Source: Marinihelvus sp942491555 (GTDB lineage Bacteria; Pseudomonadota; Gammaproteobacteria; Xanthomonadales; SZUA-36). Taken from it: a DNA stretch of 64,000 nt. The position numbers and the translations under genes are program-made. The DNA is taken from the NCBI GenBank assembly GCA_942491555.1, contig CALOBN010000003.1:620001-684000 (forward strand). Reading direction: 5' to 3'. Shown here in pieces: positions 17,282 to 26,253 of the stretch (the first letter of the stretch is position 1; every line of letters begins with the position of its first letter). The notes beneath the pieces were generated by a model. The model was not told where the DNA came from and made no database searches. It saw nothing but the letters and a program-made list of their open reading frames with translations.

Positions 17282-18826
17282 ATGAGATTCCTTGACGTGC
17301 GAGTGCTTACCCTGATCGCCATGACAGCTCTTATCCTGTTGGCGTGCAATGATGAATCTGATACTGACGCAGTCAACAGCGAGCCGGCTTCGACCAGTGA
17401 AGGCTCACCTGGAACCGTCATGGCGCAGGAAAGTGAGATCAACCTGCCAGAACTTGAAGCTCAGCTTGGGCTGAAATTGCTTTCAGAACCGTGGTCAGGG
17501 GACCTGGATGGCATGATCGAGAGGCGCGTCATCCGTGTATTGACGGTCTACGGAGTTCCCCGCTATTTTCTGGAGGGACCGGAGCAAAAAGGGCTGGTTT
17601 ACGAGACATTCCGGGAATTTGAAAAACTACTCAACACGCGAGAAAAGACCGGCAATCTGAAGATTCATGTCATCTTTATTCCAGTCGCCTGGGATCAGTT
17701 GATTCCGGGTTTACTCGAGGGCAGAGGCGATATCGCTGCGGCCAATCTGACCATCACGCCCGAGCGAATGGCTGTGGTGGACTTCAGCGAGCCCGCCAGT
17801 AAGCCCATCAGTGAAGTCCTGGTAACGGGGCCAACCGCCCCGCCCGTGCAAGCACTGCAAGACCTTGCCGGCCAAACCATTCATGTCCGTAAATCCAGCA
17901 GTTACTTTGCCAGCCTGCAGGCGCTTAGCACCACGTTTACGGACGCCGGAATGCCGGCCATTGATATCCAGCCGCTATCCGAATTACTCGAAGATGAGGA
18001 CATTCTGGAGATGGTTCATGCCGGCCTGCTGCCCTGGACGGTGGTGGATAATTTTCAGGCTGAGGCGTGGGTCGATGCCTTTGATCAGTTGACGGTGCGT
18101 GACGACCTGGTTCTGCGCTCAGGTGGGTATATTGGCTATGCATTCCGCCAGGACAGCCCGCAACTGGCAGCCAGCCTTAACGCATTTTTGGAGACTCATC
18201 GCCAGGGAACCTTGTTCGGAAATACCATCGTCAACCGCTATGTCAGGGATTTTGATTTTGTTGATAATGCGCTGCACTCGGACGATTACGCAAAATTTGA
18301 GAGGCTGAGCGAGGTCTTCAAACAATATGGTGACCAATACGGTATCGATTACCTCATGGCGGCCGCCCAGGGCTACCAGGAATCGCGACTGGACCAGTCC
18401 ATGCGCAGTCCATCTGGCGCGATAGGGGTGATGCAATTGCTGCCCAGTACGGCCGCCGATCCGAATGTTGGCATCACCGAGATTGAAATTGAAGAAAAAA
18501 ATATTCAGGCAGGTATCAAGTACCTGGATTTCATTCGTAACCGGTACTTCAATGACGCCGGCATGGATAAATTGAATCAGACACTGATGTCTTTTGCCTC
18601 GTATAACGCCGGTCCCGCCAGGGTGAACGGCCTGCGCGACACTGCGGCCAGGGAAGGACTTGATCCGAATCTTTGGTTCAACAACGTTGAAGTGATCGCG
18701 GCCCGCGAAATTGGCCGGGAAACCGTGCAATACGTGGCCAACATTTACAAGTATTACACCACCTACCTGTTGGCAACCGAGCAGGCAATGAAGCGGGAAG
18801 CGGAAAGGCGGCGCGAGGGGCTTTAG
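17282..18826 (+). CDS. mltF: Membrane-bound lytic murein transglycosylase F
   Basis: A 514-residue lipoprotein. The lipobox ILLAC near residue 21 marks export and lipidation. Residues about 70-320 form a SBP_bac_3-like regulatory domain (RVIRVLTVYG, DIAAANLTITPERMAVVDFSEP). The C-terminal third is the SLT catalytic domain with Glu367 in AAQGYQESRLDQ, then SPSGAIGVMQLLPSTA and SYNAGPARVNGL. It cleaves peptidoglycan glycan strands in the periplasm. Domain order and length match MltF. The start follows a short AT-rich leader and no operon partner is evident. Confidence 0.92.
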   Translation: MRFLDVRVLTLIAMTALILLACNDESDTDAVNSEPASTSEGSPGTVMAQESEINLPELEAQLGLKLLSEPWSGDLDGMIERRVIRVLTVYGVPRYFLEGPEQKGLVYETFREFEKLLNTREKTGNLKIHVIFIPVAWDQLIPGLLEGRGDIAAANLTITPERMAVVDFSEPASKPISEVLVTGPTAPPVQALQDLAGQTIHVRKSSSYFASLQALSTTFTDAGMPAIDIQPLSELLEDEDILEMVHAGLLPWTVVDNFQAEAWVDAFDQLTVRDDLVLRSGGYIGYAFRQDSPQLAASLNAFLETHRQGTLFGNTIVNRYVRDFDFVDNALHSDDYAKFERLSEVFKQYGDQYGIDYLMAAAQGYQESRLDQSMRSPSGAIGVMQLLPSTAADPNVGITEIEIEEKNIQAGIKYLDFIRNRYFNDAGMDKLNQTLMSFASYNAGPARVNGLRDTAAREGLDPNLWFNNVEVIAAREIGRETVQYVANIYKYYTTYLLATEQAMKREAERRREGL

Positions 18827-18833
18827 TCATTAA

Positions 18834-19226
18834 TCAGCGCCGGCCGGCATAAATGACATAACGCTTCAGCAGCGTTGCAACCGCCGGACTATCGCAACCC
18901 TGCTCCAGAACAGACGCGTCTGCCAACTGCTGCATGACCTCCACTTGCCCGGCAAACAGTGCGGCTACCTGCCCGGCATCCAGCGCCGGATTGGATTCCG
19001 CCATTTCCCGGCTTGCACGGGCCTCCAGCAATGCCAGTCGCTTTGCATACTGCTTTTTCTGAGACGGAGTGGCATCACCACAATGGGCCATGGCCTGCTG
19101 CGCCGACACCATCTTCTCGAGGATATGCGCCACCTCCATCCGGTAGCCCAGTCTTTGCAACATGGACACTTCAAATATGAGGTAGCCACCCGCGATTATT
19201 ACGAACAACCAGCCGCCCTTAGTCAT
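18834..19226 (-). CDS. Small membrane-anchored hypothetical protein
   Basis: A 130-residue protein with one N-terminal transmembrane segment (GWLFVIIAGGYLIFEVSML) followed by an Ala/Gln/Met-rich helical domain with two Cys (AHCGD and EQGCDSP) that could form a disulfide if periplasmic. Not recognised. Its stop lies seven bases from the convergent mltF stop. Confidence 0.55.
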   Translation of the reverse strand: MTKGGWLFVIIAGGYLIFEVSMLQRLGYRMEVAHILEKMVSAQQAMAHCGDATPSQKKQYAKRLALLEARASREMAESNPALDAGQVAALFAGQVEVMQQLADASVLEQGCDSPAVATLLKRYVIYAGRR

Positions 19227-19593
19227 ACGTGTTTTCCCATCGCAATATTTATATGCGATAAAGCTTAATCCAATGAGAATAAAGGGATTGCCGGCGCAGT
19301 GGTACTGCCCGGGAGCAGCAGCTTCGACCGCGTTGTCGTGATCATCCCGAACGCCAGGTTAGCCAATCTGCATATCCAGGGCATTACGAGCAGGGATAGT
19401 CTCCGCCATTCAGCCGGCCGTTCGCCCGTGCGAGGCTTGCGCTGCAGCCCGGGGCACTTGCCCAAAGCCCGCCAAAATACTAAAATGGCGGGCTTTTTTC
19501 CGGGGCGGCACTCTATCGGCGACGCAGCCCCTCTGTCACGACTTGCCCGTTTACTGTCGGCAAATCGCACCCTTTTTACGGATTAAAAATATT
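19227..19593. other. Non-coding stretch ending in a plus-strand terminator
   Basis: No convincing protein frame. The left end is AT-rich (CGCAATATTTATATGCGATAAAGC, about 19239-19262) and could hold promoters for either direction. A strong terminator on the plus strand at 19464-19499 has no plus-strand gene within 600 bases upstream, so a small RNA of roughly 200 bases between is possible. I could not match it to 6S, tmRNA, RNase P or SRP RNA. Confidence 0.35.
19464..19499 (+). terminator. Rho-independent terminator with no obvious upstream gene
   Basis: An 11-bp stem (AAAGCCCGCCA at 19464-19474 with TGGCGGGCTTT at 19486-19496), an 11-base AT-rich loop and a six-T run. Orientation is plus because the opposite flank has only three A. 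It insulates ybiT from upstream transcription. Confidence 0.88.
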
Positions 19594-21216
19594 GTGATCA
19601 CCACGGCCAACATCACCATGCAGTTCGGTGCCAAACCCCTGTTTGAAAACATCTCGGCAAAATTTGGCAACGGTAACCGTTACGGTCTCATCGGGGCCAA
19701 TGGCTGTGGCAAATCCACGCTCATGAAGATTCTCGGCGGCGAGCTGGAACCCACCTCCGGCAATGTGAAAATTGATGAGGATGAACGGGTCGGTAAACTT
19801 CGCCAGGACCAGTTTGCCTTTGAGAACTACTCGGTGGTCGACACTGTCATCATGGGGCATGCCGAGCTGTGGGCGATCAAGGAAGAACGTGAACGCATCT
19901 ATGCCCTGCCCGAGATGAGCGAAGAAGACGGCATGAAAGTCGCCGAGCTGGAAGTCGAGTTCGCAGAAATGGACGGCTACAGTGCCGAGGCGCGGGCCGG
20001 AGAACTGCTGCTGGGCCTGGACATTCCCGAGTCGCAGCATTTCGGCCCCATGAGTGAAATAGCACCGGGCTGGAAACTGCGCGTGTTGCTGGCCCAGGCA
20101 TTGTTTGCTGATCCGGAAATCCTGCTGCTGGATGAGCCCACCAACAACCTGGACATCAACACCATTCGCTGGCTTGAGGACATGCTGAACCAGCGCAACA
20201 GCACCATGATTATCATTTCCCATGACCGGCACTTCCTGAACAGCGTGTGCACGCACATGGCGGACCTGGATTTTGGCGAGCTACGGGTCTATCCGGGCAA
20301 CTATGACGATTTCATGATTGCTTCAACGGCGGTCCTGGAGCGCACGCGCTCGGAAAATGCCAAGAAAAAAACCCAGATCGCCGAGCTCAAGCACTTTGTG
20401 AGTCGCTTCAGCGCCAATGCCTCCAAAGCCAAGCAGGCAACCTCCCGGGCCCGGCAAATCGACAAGATCGAGCTCGCGGAAATCAAGCCATCCAGCCGCG
20501 TCAGCCCTTTTATCCGTTTCGAGCAGGGCAAGAAACTCTATCGCCTGGCCCTGGAGACCGAGGCGCTGGGCAATGGCTATGAGGGCGATTTCTTGTTCAA
20601 AGACCTCAGCCTGCATGTAGAGGTCGGTGAGCGGGTCGCCATTATTGGCGCCAGCGGCATTGGCAAGACGACTTTGCTGAAGACACTGACGGGCGATCTG
20701 CAGCCCGCCGGTGGCAGTTTCCGCTGGTCAGAGAACGCTGATATCGGTTACTTTGCCCAGGACCATAGTGCGGACTACGCCGAAGATACCGATCTGTATA
20801 GCTGGATGGCCCAATGGGGCAAGCCGGAAGATGATGAGCAGGTCATTCGCGGCACACTGGGTCGCATGCTGTTCAGCAACGACGAGATCCGCAAGTCGGT
20901 CAAGGTAATTTCGGGGGGTGAGCAAGGCCGCATGCTGTTCGGCAAACTCATGCTGCAACAGCCCAATATCATGTTGATGGACGAGCCAACCAACCACCTG
21001 GATATGGAGTCCATCGAGGCCCTGAACCTGGCCCTGGAAAACTACCCCGGCACCCTGTTCTTTGTCAGCCATGATCGCGAGTTCATTTCATCGCTGGCCA
21101 CGCGCATTATCGAAATCAAACCCGACCACGTGGTCGACTTCCGCGGGAGCTATGACGAGTACCTGGTCAGCCAGGGGATTGAGCCGGCGTCAAAACTCAG
21201 TGCGGCCAATTTATGA
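19594..21216 (+). CDS. ybiT: ABC-F family ATPase YbiT
   Basis: A 540-residue cytoplasmic ABC-F protein with two ATPase cassettes; the family acts on stalled ribosomes. Walker A motifs are GANGCGKST near 34 and GASGIGKTT near 352, the latter with Ile for the usual Asn. Walker B appears as ILLLDEPTNNLD and IMLMDEPTNHLD. The linker (about 242-305) has HFVSRFSANASKAKQATSRARQ-type sequence. Block-by-block similarity to E. coli YbiT is very high. GTG 19594 aligns exactly with the YbiT start (ITTANITMQFG); the longer frame from 19543 runs into unrelated sequence. No membrane partner is nearby, as expected for ABC-F. Confidence 0.95.
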   Translation: MITTANITMQFGAKPLFENISAKFGNGNRYGLIGANGCGKSTLMKILGGELEPTSGNVKIDEDERVGKLRQDQFAFENYSVVDTVIMGHAELWAIKEERERIYALPEMSEEDGMKVAELEVEFAEMDGYSAEARAGELLLGLDIPESQHFGPMSEIAPGWKLRVLLAQALFADPEILLLDEPTNNLDINTIRWLEDMLNQRNSTMIIISHDRHFLNSVCTHMADLDFGELRVYPGNYDDFMIASTAVLERTRSENAKKKTQIAELKHFVSRFSANASKAKQATSRARQIDKIELAEIKPSSRVSPFIRFEQGKKLYRLALETEALGNGYEGDFLFKDLSLHVEVGERVAIIGASGIGKTTLLKTLTGDLQPAGGSFRWSENADIGYFAQDHSADYAEDTDLYSWMAQWGKPEDDEQVIRGTLGRMLFSNDEIRKSVKVISGGEQGRMLFGKLMLQQPNIMLMDEPTNHLDMESIEALNLALENYPGTLFFVSHDREFISSLATRIIEIKPDHVVDFRGSYDEYLVSQGIEPASKLSAANL

Positions 21217-21292
21217 TGTTCCGGCTCGCTATTTTATCTGTGAGCTCATGTGACCTATAATTCTAAAAAGGGGAATAGAAAGGGACAGCAAG

Positions 21293-22876
21293 ATTTATTT
21301 ACCAAGCACTAAATTACGTGTTCTGGCGGCTTTCGCCCTGTTAATTCTTATCGCAACAGACTTGAGTGCAGCCCGCAGAGCCGTGCGTATTGATGCGGGT
21401 GCCTGGAGCCAAAACTGGTTTTTCGGGGGCGACAATATTCGATGTCCCATGTATTACTCGGGTTCAGCACTCGATGTTCTTTATTCTGAGCCGGCAGTCT
21501 CCCTCTATTTTCAGAATGACGTTTCTTCAGACCCTTATACCAACACACGCTATTGCCAATATACTGCGGATCCCCGTTTGGAATTGGATCCTGAGCTGTA
21601 TCTCAATAGTGAGGATTTCCCTCCCGATGAGGCTGGCCTGGCTGCCAAGATTGGAACCAATGAGGATGGTTGGATAAGGGGTTATCGCTACACATTCCTC
21701 AATGGCGATCCGTTTGATGAAAACAGCACTGGTTATCAGTGGGCTTTTTATCGATTTCCGAATTCGATAATGCTCGTCGCCCTTTATGGAGATCTCCCGG
21801 TTCAAGCGGGGGACTTCAGCCCCATCATATACCTGGAAACGACCAACCCGGTCGAAACCGAGCGCTATTGGTCGGCGGCCCTGGATGGGTTTGAAGGGCA
21901 GTATTTTTGCTTTGACTTATCCGGCTTGAAACCTGAGTTTCTCGGCTTGTGGGATGGTAATTTTGCCGGCACTGAGCCAGCGGATGGTTGCACACTGGAC
22001 TACGTCTCAAGCCGTGACGCGCTTGTCGCACTTTATGAAAGTACTGATGGCGACAACTGGACCGACAACGCCAACTGGCTGGTCGGAGACCCCTGCTTAA
22101 ACGATTGGCACGGGGTTGGCTGTGGCAGACGGGGTGTGTATTGCGATGCTTTGGAAGAAGACAATTGGGAACCAGGTGACATCTGTTATGAACCCTCGTT
22201 GGACATCATGGGCCTGGACCTGGCCAACAATAATCTGACTGGAACCATACCTCCGGAACTGGGAAAGAATAATTTCCCTGCACTTCTCGAGTTGGACCTG
22301 AGCAGAAACCGTTTAAGCGGCTCCATCCCACCGGAACTGGGTAATCTGTCAACGCTTGAGCAATTCTATCTGGATGGCAATCTACTGAGCGGAAACGTGC
22401 CAGAGACGTTGTGCGACCTTACAAACATTATTGATATTCCAATAGATGGCGGGCCTTTGTTTTCCCTGGCCTATAACCGCCTCCTGGGCCCCGACACCCC
22501 GCTGTGCGACCAGCAGGACCCGGGAGGAACCCAGACGGTTCCACCAACTAATCTTGTCATCACAAACGCTGAAGGGTCCACGATTGATTTGGCGTGGGAT
22601 GCGATTGATTACACCGGCGAAACCGGTCGTTACCGGGTCTGGTACAGCACTTCCCTCGACGGCCCGTACCTGGATGGCGGTGTAACGGCCGACAAGAGCA
22701 CAGCCACCCTGACGATCAGTGATCTGCAACTGAACAAAACCTACTACTTTATTGCCAGGACCGAAACCGACGCTCATCCACGCAATCCGAACAATCTTGA
22801 GAGCGAAAACAGCAAGGCGGCCACCCGGATCACTGACCAAGTATTTAACAACGGATTCGAATCAGCATCTCCCTGA
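21293..22876 (+). CDS. Exported leucine-rich-repeat protein with fibronectin III and GFE tail
   Basis: A predicted secreted protein of about 527 residues. The signal peptide (LRVLAAFALLILIATDLSAA) is complete only if translation starts upstream of TTG 21362. ATT 21293, with GAAAGGGA eight bases before it, is the best candidate in this frame, so the start codon is uncertain. After an unknown domain, an LRR-capping block (ALVALYESTDGDNWTDN, near 243) leads into plant-type repeats (LDLANNNLTGTIPPELG, LDLSRNRLSGSIPPELG). A fibronectin III domain follows (about 415-510). The end VFNNGFESASP carries the GFE tail. The TIR-TPR gene starts 81 bases downstream on the same strand. Confidence 0.75.
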   Translation: MYLPSTKLRVLAAFALLILIATDLSAARRAVRIDAGAWSQNWFFGGDNIRCPMYYSGSALDVLYSEPAVSLYFQNDVSSDPYTNTRYCQYTADPRLELDPELYLNSEDFPPDEAGLAAKIGTNEDGWIRGYRYTFLNGDPFDENSTGYQWAFYRFPNSIMLVALYGDLPVQAGDFSPIIYLETTNPVETERYWSAALDGFEGQYFCFDLSGLKPEFLGLWDGNFAGTEPADGCTLDYVSSRDALVALYESTDGDNWTDNANWLVGDPCLNDWHGVGCGRRGVYCDALEEDNWEPGDICYEPSLDIMGLDLANNNLTGTIPPELGKNNFPALLELDLSRNRLSGSIPPELGNLSTLEQFYLDGNLLSGNVPETLCDLTNIIDIPIDGGPLFSLAYNRLLGPDTPLCDQQDPGGTQTVPPTNLVITNAEGSTIDLAWDAIDYTGETGRYRVWYSTSLDGPYLDGGVTADKSTATLTISDLQLNKTYYFIARTETDAHPRNPNNLESENSKAATRITDQVFNNGFESASP

Positions 22877-22957
22877 CTCGCAGGCAGGCGGCGAGAGCTG
22901 CCCTCATGCTAAGTCGAAACATTGAATAATAAACACTGAAGGTGATACCGCCACGCT

Positions 22958-25000
22958 ATGACCGTCGAGCTTCGTTATCGCGCTTTTATCAGCTATTCCC
23001 ACCGGGACAGTCATATGGCTGCCCGGCTGCACAAAAAGCTTGAGAGTTACCAGGTCCCGCAGCATATACGCAGTACAAAGTCGGCCATGCGGCCGGGCAG
23101 AATTCGCCCGGTCTTCCGGGACCGCGATGACCTCGCTACCTCTGAGTCACTAACCAGCAGCATTCAAGAGGCGCTTGATGACTCCGAAGCATTAATCGTG
23201 ATCTGCTCACCCGATGCGGTCGCATCGCAATGGGTAAATGAAGAAATTGCGTACTTCCGCCGGCAACATCCAACGCGCCCGGCATTCGCATTCGTTGTCC
23301 GTGGAAACCCTGCTGCAGACCCGGTTTTTGAACCCGAGAATGCGGCGCTGCCACGCAACCTCCTGCTGACTGACATTAGTGACCCTGACGGGCTTCGCAT
23401 TGAACCATTGGCATCTGACGCCAGACCGGAAGCGGACGGCTTTTCCAGCGCGTTTCTGAAACTTGCCGCCGGCTTGCTTGGTGTTAACTACGATGAATTG
23501 CGTAACCGCGAGCTACGAAGGAGGACGAGGCGCTGGGTGCTCGTGGGTTGCTTTTCGCTGGTCTTGACGGGCGTGTTCGCAGTTCTGGCTTGGCGGGCCA
23601 CCGTTGCCCGCAATGAGGCCCGGACGGCAAAGGCCCAGGCCGAGCTGGAGTTGATGTCGGAACGTCAGACCCGTGAGTTTCTGCTATCAGCATTCAGATT
23701 GGCAGACCCCGGCGAGTCCCGTGGTACAACCATAACGGTCCGTGAAGTACTCGATAGCGCAGTGGCCCGGATTGACAGCACCGATTTCGCACGTCCGGTT
23801 ATCAAATCACGCTTCCTGGCGACCATGGGACAGGCCTATTCCAGCCTCGGCATGAATCATCGCAGCGTAGAGTTGCTGCGCCAATCCCTGGAAACGTTAC
23901 CGGAGGATGAACGCTCCAGTGAGTCCTGGCGACAACAACTAAGCAGTCAAATTGAATTGTCAGACGTTTTATTCACAATGGGTAGTTATGACGAAGCGCT
24001 CGCTCTGCTCGATCTGGTCGGGAGCGGCGAATCCGCCGGATATCTGTCGCTGAAGCAGGGTGCCGAGTCGGCAAATATCCGTGGCGATATCTTTTCCTAC
24101 CTGGAACAGGATGCGGAAGCCATGGCGGCCTTTCAGGCCGCCTTGAGTGCCATTGACCAGGCCTCGCTATCAATTGAAGAACAGGCCTCACTTCGTAGCC
24201 GCAGCCTTGGCGGTATGGCCACCCTGCACCTCTATGCGGGCGACTACGATGCTTCCCAGGCTGCCTTTGCCGAGGCCGTGAATATATTGCTGCCGGTGTA
24301 TGGGGAAATGCACCCCGACACGATCTGGGCGCTGATTTCCTATGGTTCGGCCGCCTACGCCAACGGTGACACCGAAAAAGCCCGGGAGGTCTGGACCCGC
24401 TCATTGGCAGTCGCCAGAGAGCTTCTGGACGAAACGCATCCTGAAGTCGGCACCATCAAAAACAATCTCGCCCGCCTGCAGTTCGAAACAGGCAATTATC
24501 TACAAGCTGAGGCCCTTTTGCGCGATGCCCTGGAAATTGATCGCAACCACCGCGGCGATGATTTCGATGATTTGGCCTACACACTGAATAATCTGGCCCT
24601 GGTGCGCATGGCGCAAGGAGACTATGCGGAAGCCGCCAACCTGTGGCGCGAGGCACTGCCTATCGCCCGGGCATCAGAACATAGAATGTTGGGGCCCATT
24701 CTTATCGGGCTGGCGGATGTTCAGTGCCAGGGTTTGCAAATGCGGAGCGGTTTCGGGCTTTCAGAGCAGGCTGTGGCGGTGACGATACAACAGTTTGGTG
24801 TCGACGACTGGCGCAGCCATCGCGCCGTATTGACAAGGGCCTACTGTCAAAAACGCGACAGCACCAACCCAGTCAGGAAACCTGTCAACGCCGTGGCCGC
24901 CAGGGCCGCAGCCGGGGGCATTATTGAACGTTGGGGGCAGGAGAGTTTCTTTGGTACACGCGCATCATTGCAGTTAAACGAAATATTCACCGGGCAATGA
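22958..25000 (+). CDS. TIR-transmembrane-TPR protein
   Basis: A 680-residue protein. Residues 6-140 are a TIR domain: YRAFISYSHRDS, PVFRDRDDL and SPDAVASQWVNEEI, with Glu95/Glu96 at the position of the NADase glutamate of catalytic TIRs. One transmembrane helix is at about 193-212. The C-terminal 440 residues form TPR-like helical repeats (YSSLGMNHRSVELLRQSLE, NNLARLQFETGNYLQAEALL, NNLALVRMAQGDYAEAANLW), probably periplasmic if the TIR is cytoplasmic. The region just after the helix resembles that of the kinase-TPR protein at 43668. NAD cleavage or scaffolding are both possible; neither is shown. An AAGGTG site precedes the start. Confidence 0.85.
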   Translation: MTVELRYRAFISYSHRDSHMAARLHKKLESYQVPQHIRSTKSAMRPGRIRPVFRDRDDLATSESLTSSIQEALDDSEALIVICSPDAVASQWVNEEIAYFRRQHPTRPAFAFVVRGNPAADPVFEPENAALPRNLLLTDISDPDGLRIEPLASDARPEADGFSSAFLKLAAGLLGVNYDELRNRELRRRTRRWVLVGCFSLVLTGVFAVLAWRATVARNEARTAKAQAELELMSERQTREFLLSAFRLADPGESRGTTITVREVLDSAVARIDSTDFARPVIKSRFLATMGQAYSSLGMNHRSVELLRQSLETLPEDERSSESWRQQLSSQIELSDVLFTMGSYDEALALLDLVGSGESAGYLSLKQGAESANIRGDIFSYLEQDAEAMAAFQAALSAIDQASLSIEEQASLRSRSLGGMATLHLYAGDYDASQAAFAEAVNILLPVYGEMHPDTIWALISYGSAAYANGDTEKAREVWTRSLAVARELLDETHPEVGTIKNNLARLQFETGNYLQAEALLRDALEIDRNHRGDDFDDLAYTLNNLALVRMAQGDYAEAANLWREALPIARASEHRMLGPILIGLADVQCQGLQMRSGFGLSEQAVAVTIQQFGVDDWRSHRAVLTRAYCQKRDSTNPVRKPVNAVAARAAAGGIIERWGQESFFGTRASLQLNEIFTGQ

Positions 25001-25329
25001 TCACCCAAGCGAACTGCCACCCGTCTCTGGTACGCCGGGGTTACCCTCAAGATTATCATTTACGTGTGCAGCAAAGCCGGAACCAGCCTCTGTGGACGTA
25101 TTGAAAACCATGTCAGCACCGGCTTCTTGCAAGCGACTTTCCTGGTCAGGAAAACGTGCGGTGGCAGCGATGCAACGCTCATAGCCTGAAGCCCGCAACT
25201 GTTGAATCACCGCGATACTCGTGACCACATTCGGCAGGGCCAGCATGATCACCTCCAGCGTGTTGGACGCCTGCATGCGCTCCCAGAAATCCGCATCACT
25301 GGGGTCGCCGTAAATCACCTGGCGGCCCT
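25001..25329 (-). pseudogene. Truncated second copy of the kefB-like gene (3' part)
   Basis: The minus strand encodes the last part of a KefB-type antiporter (from VIYGDPSDADFWERM on). 25077-25329 is identical to 30768-31020 except for one base at 25127. The final 32 bases or so before that block are related but diverged, and the C-terminus differs (GNPGVPETGGSSLG). Homology stops abruptly at 25329, so the transporter domain is missing. A GTG at 25318 could start a 105-residue peptide, but this is best read as a remnant or recombination scar. Confidence 0.8.
25077..25329. repeat. Left copy of a 253-bp direct repeat
   Basis: Identical to 30768-31020 in the same orientation, with one mismatch (T at 25127, G at 30818). 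The spacing between copies is 5,691 bases. The repeats enclose a CBS protein, a DASS transporter and a TonB-dependent receptor. Confidence 0.95.
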
Positions 25330-25704
25330 CTTGATCTGCCTGGCCGTATTGAATTGCTGAATGGAAATGCTGAAGTACTGACTCAATGCGATCACGGCGT
25401 TCTGGTGGTGCTGCAGGGAGTGCAGCAGCATCTGGTCATCGGGATGGATCTCCAGACTCAACGCGTTATCTGAGCCGTCTGGCAGATAGGGTTGCACATG
25501 CCGAAACAACTGTCCGGGCAAAGCAGTCGTGCCGGCAGATTCGTGCCACCTGCCCCGGCAGGTCTGGCTCCCGGCTACTCATTGCTTATAAGCCATCTGG
25601 AATTGGGCATGTTTCATCACCCCTGAAATTCAAACTACAGTCATGCGTGTTTAAGTCACCGCGCTAACAGATTAGTATCTTAAAGAACCATCCGGAGAAA
25701 CTCA
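25330..25704. other. Gene-poor stretch beside the repeat
   Basis: On the minus strand an open frame (25315-25521) encodes a 68-residue peptide with an acidic start and HHQNAVIALSQYF. It runs into the repeat in a different frame and may be the end of a lost gene. From about 25590 the sequence is AT-richer and should hold the promoter of the CBS-DASS operon; CCGGAGAAA before 25705 is its ribosome site. Confidence 0.4.
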
Positions 25705-26253
25705 GTGCTTTTACCCACTGCAAAAGAGCTGATGGTGCCCCTGGTGAGCTATCCGCACGTCCGCGATGACGCTTCGCTGCTCGAGGCACTGCACCGCATG
25801 AGTGGCGCCTTCATTGAAAACCACGGTGAAACTTCGCTGCCACGCATCCTGCTCGTATTTGACACTGAAGATGTGCTCATCGGCATGCTGCGTCGCAGGG
25901 ATATCCTGCGTGGTCTGAGCCCACGTTGGTTTTTTGGCCCGCAGGAACAGCACCAGGAGAACTTTACCGATACCGACATGGATCACAACATCAGCGAGGT
26001 ACTTGCCGATAAAGCGGTCAGCCGGTTCCATGAACGTGCGAGGCTGCCGATAACTGACTACATACAGGGCATTGCCGGCGTGGTGGACAGTGACAGCAGC
26101 CTGATCCGCCTGGTCAACATCATGGTCAAAAAGGGCTACCACATGCTGCCGGTTCTGGAAGATGAGCAGGTCATTGGCGTGGTTCGCAGCGTGGAGGTCA
26201 TGTGGGCTGTTAACAGCTTGCTGTGTGACGAGGCAGCAATGAATAATGACTGA
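25705..26253 (+). CDS. CBS-domain protein paired with the DASS transporter
   Basis: A 182-residue cytoplasmic protein of two CBS repeats. The first is long (ELMVPLVSYPHVRDDASLLEA to RRRDILRGL) and carries an insertion (FGPQEQHQENFTDTDMD); the second has YIQGIAGVVDSDSSLIR and GYHMLPVLEDEQVIGVV. The start is GTG after a GGAGAAA site. Its end overlaps the transporter start by eight bases, so the two are translationally coupled. A role as an adenine-nucleotide sensor for the transporter is inferred. Confidence 0.83.
   Translation: MLLPTAKELMVPLVSYPHVRDDASLLEALHRMSGAFIENHGETSLPRILLVFDTEDVLIGMLRRRDILRGLSPRWFFGPQEQHQENFTDTDMDHNISEVLADKAVSRFHERARLPITDYIQGIAGVVDSDSSLIRLVNIMVKKGYHMLPVLEDEQVIGVVRSVEVMWAVNSLLCDEAAMNND

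Noticed and set aside
19227..19593. 6S, tmRNA, RNase P or SRP RNA
   Set aside because: I compared the stretch by eye with the conserved cores of these RNAs and found no match; only an unknown transcript remains possible.
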